Positions 39,446 through 44,128 of a stretch of DNA of 44,128 nt are shown piece by piece. The notes under the pieces are model-generated. The model did no database searches and was not told the DNA's origin. It saw only the letters and a program-made list of their open reading frames with translations. The DNA is from Campylobacterota bacterium (GTDB lineage Bacteria > Campylobacterota > Campylobacteria > Campylobacterales > Sulfurospirillaceae): NCBI GenBank assembly GCA_009930355.1, contig RZYK01000002.1, forward strand, positions 1-44,128, read 5' to 3'. Made by a program: the position numbers and the translations under genes. How positions within the stretch are numbered: the stretch's first letter is position 1; each line of letters starts with the position of its first letter.

Positions 39446-39690
39446 AAACACTCACCCTCGCATCAATTTATGAACTTCAAGGTCTCAAAAGTGAGGCATT
39501 GGAGATTTATAAAGAGTTATTAATGGCAAATCCCGATAATAAAGAGGCGAAAATTGCGATTAAGCGTCTCTCAGGGATTCGCAAAAAATACCTCGGTGTT
39601 GATGAAGAGATGAAAAAATTTTTTTTAACGATGAATTCCGAAGTGGAATTTTTAGAATTTGAAAGGTGGTTGGTAAAGCTATGGAATTAA
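39442..39690 (+). CDS. Small TPR-like cytoplasmic protein (Cj0787-like)
   Basis: This 82-residue protein begins with a TPR-like hairpin (LASIYELQGLKSEALEIYKELL near 4-25, ANPDNKEAKIAIKRL near 29-43), followed by a basic linker and an acidic/aromatic end (FLEFERWLVKLWN). In C. jejuni a small conserved gene (Cj0787) likewise precedes ciaD-cca-purU, so I link it to that gene by position. Overlaps of 4 bases with leuB and 10 bases with the next gene suggest strong coupling. TPR units bind proteins; the partner may be the CiaD-like product next door, but this is inference. Confidence 0.6.
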   Translation: MKTLTLASIYELQGLKSEALEIYKELLMANPDNKEAKIAIKRLSGIRKKYLGVDEEMKKFFLTMNSEVEFLEFERWLVKLWN

Positions 39691-40061
39691 AAGAGATGAT
39701 TTTATCGACCCTCAAAGAGCTTGAAGAGGTTGCGCCAAAAGAAGAGGCAAAATCACAAATGTTGCAGCCACCTCGCCAGATTGATGCGGATGCGTTTGAG
39801 CCTGAACCAATGTTGGAAATCAGCGAGGAAATTTTCTCCGCTACCACTTTGAGCGCTTCTTGTTACGAAGAGAATACATGTGAGAACAGAGAGCGACAGT
39901 TTTATTTAGATCTAAGAGAGCGTATTTTAGTTCTTTTTGAGGGTTTTCAGTCGCCTAATAATAAAAATATTGAAGCCAAAATAGATTTGACCTTAAACTT
40001 TTTAGAATACCTTTTAGCCACGATTGATGAACAGTTGGAGAAAATGGAAACGCCCCAATAA
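39681..40061 (+). CDS. CiaD-like domain protein
   Basis: This 126-residue acidic protein has no signal peptide. The N-terminus (MELKEMILSTLKELEE) and the C-terminal helical domain RERQFYLDLRERILVLFEGFQSPNN with a following LTLNFLEYLLATIDEQLEKM resemble the domain that remains conserved between Campylobacter CiaD (Cj0788, a secreted invasion effector) and homologues in non-pathogenic relatives. Position before cca and purU is the same as in C. jejuni. The family call rests on recollection of this locus plus the sequence pattern and needs a profile search. The ATG at 39681 lies inside the last codons of the TPR-like gene; the stop overlaps the cca start. Confidence 0.6.
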   Translation: MELKEMILSTLKELEEVAPKEEAKSQMLQPPRQIDADAFEPEPMLEISEEIFSATTLSASCYEENTCENRERQFYLDLRERILVLFEGFQSPNNKNIEAKIDLTLNFLEYLLATIDEQLEKMETPQ

Positions 40062-41188
40062 TGAAATTACCCATAGACCTCACGGGATCATTTCTCACAC
40101 AATTTGAAACTGCCAAAACATTTTTAGTGCCGTATACTAAACGTGTGTATTTGGTAGGAGGTAGTGTGAGAGATCTTTATTTAAATGCACCTTTACATGA
40201 TTTAGATATTGAAGTGTACGATATGGCGCCTGACGTGTTTGATGATGTGATGAAGCGCATGGGTGCTGTGGGCGTGGGAAAAAGTTTTTTTGTTTACAGG
40301 TTAGGTGTGATTGATTTTTCTCTGCCTCGTGTTGAGCGTAAAAGTGGTATTGGACACAGTGCGTTTGAGGTTGAAGTGTGTCAAGATGAAAAAGAGGCTT
40401 CTAAAAGACGTGATTTTAGTATGAATGCCATGATGGTCAATATTTTCACCCAAGAATTATTTGATTTTTGGGGTGGAAGAGATGCTATCGCAAAAAAAAG
40501 GCTTGTTATTATTGATGAGCAAAGTTTTAAAGAAGATAGCCTACGAGTCCTTCGTGCGATGCAGTTTAGCGCACGTTTGGGTTTTAAAATAGAGCCAAAA
40601 AGTCTCAAAATGATGCAAGAAATTAGCCTTGCAGATTTAACTAAACCTCGTATTTTATGGGAGTTTGAAAAGCTTTTTAGTGCGTCCTTTTTGCATTATG
40701 GGCTTTTTTACATGTATCAACTCTCTTTGTTTGAAAAGTGTTTTACATGTAACGTGGAAAATTGTTTTTTTGAAATCGCCCGTGAATTGTTACGATGTAA
40801 GCAAAATTTTCAGGAGGATTTAATTTCTTATTATTTTATTTACATCGTCGCCAATCGTTTGAGACAAGATCCTTTGGTGTGGCTTGAAGCGCTAGATGCA
40901 CCCAATCATTACCGTCGTCTTTTTCGAAATCAGCCTTTTATTGAGGGAGAAATAAGTGATGAAATGCTTTTACATGTAAGTCTTGATATGCCTTTGTGCG
41001 AGTGGTTAGGACATTACCGTGTGGGAGTAAGAGAACGGGCCGAGGTTTTGGGTATTTGGGAGAAGCCTTTTGATGGAGGCATTAGCGTACATGATGTGAT
41101 GAGTGAGGGTTTTGAGGGGCGAAGTATTGGGGAAGAGTTAAAGAAAAGACGTATGAAAAAAATTCAAGAATTGTGTGAGGCAAAGTAG
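40061..41188 (+). CDS. cca: tRNA nucleotidyltransferase (CCA-adding) family protein
   Basis: This 375-residue protein of the class II nucleotidyltransferase group adds or repairs the CCA end of tRNA. Signature: YLVGGSVRDLYLNAPLHDLDIEVYDM near 29-54, with the catalytic DxD (DLD); RRDFSMNAMMVNIF near 116-130; DEQSFKEDSLRVLRAMQFSARL near 150-171 (templating neck region with EDxxRxLR). The C-terminal half has less conserved helices with Cys/Trp, as in Campylobacter (Cj0789). There are two palindromes inside (40743 and 40970). It overlaps the CiaD-like gene by one base and abuts purU directly. Confidence 0.9.
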   Translation: MKLPIDLTGSFLTQFETAKTFLVPYTKRVYLVGGSVRDLYLNAPLHDLDIEVYDMAPDVFDDVMKRMGAVGVGKSFFVYRLGVIDFSLPRVERKSGIGHSAFEVEVCQDEKEASKRRDFSMNAMMVNIFTQELFDFWGGRDAIAKKRLVIIDEQSFKEDSLRVLRAMQFSARLGFKIEPKSLKMMQEISLADLTKPRILWEFEKLFSASFLHYGLFYMYQLSLFEKCFTCNVENCFFEIARELLRCKQNFQEDLISYYFIYIVANRLRQDPLVWLEALDAPNHYRRLFRNQPFIEGEISDEMLLHVSLDMPLCEWLGHYRVGVRERAEVLGIWEKPFDGGISVHDVMSEGFEGRSIGEELKKRRMKKIQELCEAK

Positions 41189-42031
41189 ATGGATAAAAAC
41201 AAAAATTATATTTTAAAAATTGATTGTTCGGATGAAAAAGGACTCATTTACCGTATTGCGGATGTGGTGTTTAAATATCAGCTGAATATTATCAAAAACG
41301 ATGAATATGTAGACAGGGAAAATGGCAAATTTTTTATGCGTGCGGAGCTAAACGGTGAGGCAGATTTGAATGCGTTTAAAGGTACGCTTCAAGCGATGCT
41401 TCCTTCACGTTCAAACATTTCCGTTTTTGAGGCACGTAAAAAAGATATTATCCTTATGGGTACCAAAGAGATGCACTGTTTGGGTGATATTTTACTCAAA
41501 CACGATAGTGGTGATTTGAATGCCAATATTTTGGCGATTGTCTCAAACTATGAAGATTTGAAAAATTTAAGTGAAAAATTTAATGTACCTTTTCATTGTG
41601 TGAGTCATGAGGGATTGAATAGGACAGAACACGAAATAAAAGTTTTAGAGGTTTTGGCTGGATACCGTGTGGATTATATTGTTCTTGCCAAATACATGCG
41701 GATTTTATCGAGTGAATTTGTGGGGCATTATGAAGAGAAGATGATTAACATTCACCACTCTTTTTTGCCTGCGTTTATTGGCGCAAATCCTTACAAACAG
41801 GCGTATGAGCGAGGGGTAAAGATTATTGGTGCAACGGCGCACTTTGTCAATAACCATTTGGATGAAGGGCCTATCATTGCGCAAGATGTCATTCATGTGA
41901 ACCATGAGATGAGCTGGAGAGATATGCAAAAAGCAGGGCGCAATGTTGAAAAAGTCGTCCTATCCAATGCGCTTGATTTGGTCTTTGAAGAGCGCATTTT
42001 TGTGCATGATAATAAAACGATTATTTTTTGA
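41189..42031 (+). CDS. purU: Formyltetrahydrofolate deformylase
   Basis: This 280-residue enzyme releases formate from 10-formyl-THF to supply purine synthesis (PurT) and balance one-carbon pools. An N-terminal ACT domain (about 6-80, YILKIDCSDEKGLIYRIADVVFKYQLNI) precedes the formyltransferase domain (about 88-280). The catalytic set is visible: KYMRILS (near 170), INIHHSFLPAFIGANPYKQAYERGVKIIGATAHFVNNHLDEGPIIAQD (key residues N, H, H and D near 185-232). Full length and starting at the base after cca, as in C. jejuni Cj0789-Cj0790. Confidence 0.95.
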   Translation: MDKNKNYILKIDCSDEKGLIYRIADVVFKYQLNIIKNDEYVDRENGKFFMRAELNGEADLNAFKGTLQAMLPSRSNISVFEARKKDIILMGTKEMHCLGDILLKHDSGDLNANILAIVSNYEDLKNLSEKFNVPFHCVSHEGLNRTEHEIKVLEVLAGYRVDYIVLAKYMRILSSEFVGHYEEKMINIHHSFLPAFIGANPYKQAYERGVKIIGATAHFVNNHLDEGPIIAQDVIHVNHEMSWRDMQKAGRNVEKVVLSNALDLVFEERIFVHDNKTIIF

Positions 42032-42045
42032 AACCATTTTTATAC

Positions 42046-42109
42046 GCTTCTTAGGCAAAGCCCAAGAAGCTACGTTACACTGGGTACTAAAGCTTGCCTC
42101 TTTGAGGCA
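42046..42109 (+). other. Two hairpins in the purU-trmL gap
   Basis: GCTTCTT-A-GGC-AAA-GCC-C-AAGAAGC (42046-42070) has a 10-bp stem with one A-C mismatch. TGCCTC-TTT-GAGGCA (42095-42109) is a second, 6-bp perfect stem followed by an A-rich run (on the plus strand). Neither has a T tail, so mRNA 3'-end protection or a minus-strand terminator is possible. Confidence 0.4.
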
Positions 42110-42151
42110 GAAAAAGGGCATGGTGCGTTTTGATATTTAGGAGATTAGTTT

Positions 42152-42622
42152 ATGTTTAATATTGTTTTAGTTCATCCTCAAATTCCTCAAAATACGGGAA
42201 GCATTGGTCGTATGTGTGTCAATGCGGATTGTAGTTTGCACATTGTCAAACCCACTATGTTTGAGATTAGCGATAAGACTGTGAAGCGTGCGGGGCTTGA
42301 TTATTGGCATTTACTCGATGTGCATGTGTATGAAAACTTAGAGGAGTTTTTAACGATACATCACGATAAAGTGGAGCGTTTTTTCTTCGCTACGACCAAA
42401 ACGAAAAAGCCCTATTTTGAAGCCTCGTTTCAAGCAGGTGATTTTCTCTTTTTTGGAGGCGAGTCCACAGGACTTCCCATGGACTTGATGCAGTTGAAGT
42501 GGGACAATGCCATTACCATTCCGATGGGAAAAAACGGCAGAAGCCTTAATCAAGCTACATCGGCTGGGGTTATCCTCTACGATGCGATTCGTCAAAATTT
42601 TAGTGCGTTTGAGATGGTTTAA
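42152..42622 (+). CDS. trmL: tRNA (cytidine/uridine-34-2'-O)-methyltransferase TrmL
   Basis: This 156-residue SPOUT enzyme methylates the wobble ribose of some Leu tRNAs using S-adenosylmethionine. It starts FNIVLVHPQIPQNTGSIGRMC near 2-22, the TrmL/TrmH signature with 'P.ipqNtG.i.R'. The middle has RAGLDYWHLLDV near 47-58. The trefoil-knot segments FLFFGGESTGLP near 95-106 and AITIPMGKNGRSLNQATSAGVILYDAIRQ near 117-145 bind the cofactor. Length is that of typical TrmL (~157). AGGAGA precedes the ATG. Confidence 0.93.
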   Translation: MFNIVLVHPQIPQNTGSIGRMCVNADCSLHIVKPTMFEISDKTVKRAGLDYWHLLDVHVYENLEEFLTIHHDKVERFFFATTKTKKPYFEASFQAGDFLFFGGESTGLPMDLMQLKWDNAITIPMGKNGRSLNQATSAGVILYDAIRQNFSAFEMV

Positions 42623-42634
42623 AGGAGTTTTGCA

Positions 42635-43333
42635 ATGAAACGATTTTTCTCTTTTTGTTTGTTGATAGTTTTTCCATTGTTGTTGTGTGCGGATATGGAG
42701 ATTACCACGCAAGAGAGTGTTTCCAATACGCTCATGCCTGAACGTCTACGAGGCGAATTTTCGTTTGAAGAAGAACATAAAAATAGCAATGTGATTAAAG
42801 AGCATCTCAATGCTTTAGTCGCTGAAGTGAAGCAATTTGATACTAAAAATGAGCTTTGTCAAGGAGGAGGGTACCGTCTCTCACCTTCGTATCAATATAA
42901 AGATAACAAACAAATTTTTATGGGTTATAAGGGAAGTCTTTTCTTTTTGTGTGAACTCAACTCCGTTGAGCAGTACAACATGCTGGTTGAAAGAGTAGAA
43001 AAGATAAAAGCTCCTAGTGTCATCACCCATCAAGGGGCTTTGGCATGGGTGGTGAGCGATGGGGTACAACATGCCAACCGTTTGGCATTGCGCTCATCGC
43101 TTCTCAAAGTGGCACATGAGCAAGCCCTCTCTTTTTCCAAAGAGACCCATCAAACGTGCAATGTTAAAGAGGTTGTTTTTGACAATGCCTCACCAACGCA
43201 TCCTGTGTTGATGCGAGCAGCCGCTCCAATGGCAAAGTCCTTCTCCTCTGTTCCTACGCAAGCGCCTTTGGCACATCTTGAAACCTTCGTCTTAAATGCA
43301 ACGGTGCGGTACAGTTGTACGGCGCAAAAATAA
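42635..43333 (+). CDS. Periplasmic SIMPL (DUF541) protein
   Basis: This 232-residue secreted protein has a signal peptide of about 19 residues (LLLCA|DMEI). The core has RGEFSFEEEHKNSNVIKEHLNALVAEVKQF near 40-70, CQGGGYRLSPSYQYKDNKQIFMGYKGSLFFLCE near 80-112, and a later LALRSSLLKVAHEQALSFSKETHQTCNVKEVVF near 145-178. It fits the SIMPL family: oligomeric periplasmic proteins with tetratricopeptide-free alpha/beta folds, linked to stress and outer membrane proteins (BP26/OMP28 relatives). Precise function unknown. AAAGGAG precedes the ATG, 13 bases after trmL. It is co-directional with the flavoprotein gene. Confidence 0.8.
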   Translation: MKRFFSFCLLIVFPLLLCADMEITTQESVSNTLMPERLRGEFSFEEEHKNSNVIKEHLNALVAEVKQFDTKNELCQGGGYRLSPSYQYKDNKQIFMGYKGSLFFLCELNSVEQYNMLVERVEKIKAPSVITHQGALAWVVSDGVQHANRLALRSSLLKVAHEQALSFSKETHQTCNVKEVVFDNASPTHPVLMRAAAPMAKSFSSVPTQAPLAHLETFVLNATVRYSCTAQK

Positions 43334-43355
43334 GATTATTGAGAAAGTACGCCCT

Positions 43356-44128
43356 TTGAAAATTCACGAAATTTGTTTTATTGGGGCGGGGGCAAGTGCC
43401 TTAATGGCGGCTTCGCATCTGCAAGGAAGCGATGTTGCGCTCATTGATAGCAATGCCAAAATGGGTGCAAAACTTTTAATCTCTGGTGGAGGCAAGTGCA
43501 ACCTTACCAATCGTTATGCGAGTGAAGCGAATTATTTGGGAAATAGGGCGTTTATAAAGCCGATTTTAGACGCGTTTGATGCCTCTGCAACGCTAAAGTT
43601 CGTTAAGGAACAGCGTTTAAGTTTAGAAGAGCGCTCTCATGGGCAAATCTTTTGTGCCAATAGTGCCAAAGAGTTGGTCTCTGTTTTTGGGCGATTAAGT
43701 GCTTTTTGCACCTTTTATCTCTCTACGACAGTTTTACATGTAAGAAAAGAGAAACATTTTATCATTCACACAAACAAGGGTGAGATTCATACCAAAAAGC
43801 TGGTGGTTGCCAGTGGCGGGCTTAGTTATGCAAGCATAGGGGCGAGTGATATTGGCTTTAAAATCGCAGAGCAGTTTGGACACACAATCATCACGCCTTC
43901 ACCTGCTCTGGTAGGCTTAACCCTTCAAAAAGAGCAGTTTTGGATGAAGGAACTGAGCGGTATTGCCTTGCCTGTGACGTTACATGTAGAGGGTAAAACC
44001 TTTAGTGAAAACCTTCTTTTTGCGCATAAAGGCATTAGCGGTCCTTGTGTGCTGAGTGGTTCTTTGTATTGGAAAAAAGGGAACATTTGCATTGACTTTT
44101 TACCCCATATCGCTTCGATGGAAGCCTT
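43356..44128 (+). CDS. HI0933/YhiN-type FAD-dependent oxidoreductase (5' part)
   Basis: The frame runs off the window after ~257 residues (family length ~390-400). It opens ICFIGAGASALMAA near 5-19, a Rossmann FAD-binding GxGxxx motif, then KMGAKLLISGGGKCNLTNRY near 36-55, the family signature (G.KllisGgGrCN.TN). A later segment has GGLSYASIGASDIGFKIAEQFGH near 160-182 (S(Y/F)P..GsdG.Gy) and LFAHKGISGPCVLSGS near 222-240. The biochemical role of this family is unsettled, with flavin dehydrogenase activity assumed. The start is probably TTG at 43356, which has only a weak ribosome site; no ATG fits. A palindrome at 43734 is inside. Confidence 0.85.
   Translation, partial: MKIHEICFIGAGASALMAASHLQGSDVALIDSNAKMGAKLLISGGGKCNLTNRYASEANYLGNRAFIKPILDAFDASATLKFVKEQRLSLEERSHGQIFCANSAKELVSVFGRLSAFCTFYLSTTVLHVRKEKHFIIHTNKGEIHTKKLVVASGGLSYASIGASDIGFKIAEQFGHTIITPSPALVGLTLQKEQFWMKELSGIALPVTLHVEGKTFSENLLFAHKGISGPCVLSGSLYWKKGNICIDFLPHIASMEA

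Larger units (their letters stand above)
4403..43743. repeat. Dispersed palindrome TTACATGTAA (often CTTTACATGTAAAG), ~25 copies
   Basis: Exact 10-base copies start at 4403, 4938, 7279, 7469, 10153, 10497, 20177, 20199, 24740, 25663, 26271, 30417, 31055, 31089, 31911, 32532, 33581, 34129, 35339, 35986, 37395, 37767, 40743, 40970 and 43734. About half are inside genes, always in frames that avoid the TAA stop (read as LHV or TC residues), and the rest are in gaps. Near-copies with one change also occur (34206, 40707 and 43980). From base composition alone, less than one copy would be expected in a window of this size (rough estimate by hand at about 40% GC). Confidence 0.92.

Noticed and set aside
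41943..42140. Open frame of 65 codons across the end of purU
   Set aside because: Overlaps the conserved C-terminus of PurU in another frame, has no ribosome site and no family features.
42046..42151. Possible diverged copy of the 102-bp repeat in the purU-trmL gap
   Set aside because: Only short shared words such as CTACG and CTAAAG were found; no continuous alignment by eye, so I list only the hairpins.

Overview
The window looks like chromosomal DNA of a Campylobacterota (epsilonproteobacterial) species, most likely Sulfurospirillum or a close relative. This rests on protein families and gene order, not on a database search. Pointers are a long acidic RpoD, a sigma-54 promoter in front of flgF-flgG, a short ExbB, the cluster CiaD-like gene-cca-purU (as around Cj0788-Cj0790 in Campylobacter jejuni), AT-rich DNA, and a porin typical of the phylum.

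Region 1 (1-4.2 kb) is scrambled accessory DNA. It holds the tail of an IS256-family element that has cut off the front of an MFS transporter gene, an AT-rich mntP gene, a decayed TonB-dependent receptor fused by deletion to the back half of a second MFS transporter, and then an intact MFS gene. Region 2 (4.2-20.2 kb) is a large iron/metal acquisition island: exbB-exbD-hemP-tonB, a PepSY membrane protein, a haem-receptor-like TonB-dependent receptor, a DUF4198 protein, a small Cys/His protein, a second TonB-dependent receptor, an LTxxQ (CpxP/Spy-like) protein, feoA-feoB, a second small Cys/His protein, a second DUF4198 protein, a diguanylate cyclase, a FeoB-associated Cys-rich peptide, dps and a porin. 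Fur-box-like inverted repeats precede several of these genes. The two DUF4198/small-protein pairs are mirror images around receptor 2-feoAB. All four proteins have signal peptides whose likely cleavage would leave an N-terminal histidine. This is my main candidate for an undescribed uptake system.

Region 3 (20.2-24.7 kb) is housekeeping: rpoD with a PAS-like gene directly behind it, and flgF-flgG. Region 4 (24.7-37.8 kb) is a mosaic of small units: azlCD, yjdM, a lipoprotein, rhlE, a 102-bp tandem duplication, a hypothetical-thioesterase-recQ operon, ywbE, a DUF2179 protein, an ArgO-type exporter, a DpnI-like methyl-dependent endonuclease with an unknown partner, msrPQ, arsB-arsR, and a divergent orphan ABC ATPase. 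Region 5 (37.8-44.1 kb) holds leuD-leuB, two small cytoplasmic proteins (one CiaD-like), cca, purU, trmL, a SIMPL-domain protein and the start of an HI0933-type flavoprotein that runs off the window.

Overlaid on this is a dispersed 10-bp palindrome, TTACATGTAA (often CTTTACATGTAAAG). I counted about 25 copies, inside and between genes. It is absent from the pseudogene region (1-4.4 kb) and from 10.5-20.2 kb, and frequent from 24.7 kb onward. I saw no rRNA, tRNA or CRISPR array.
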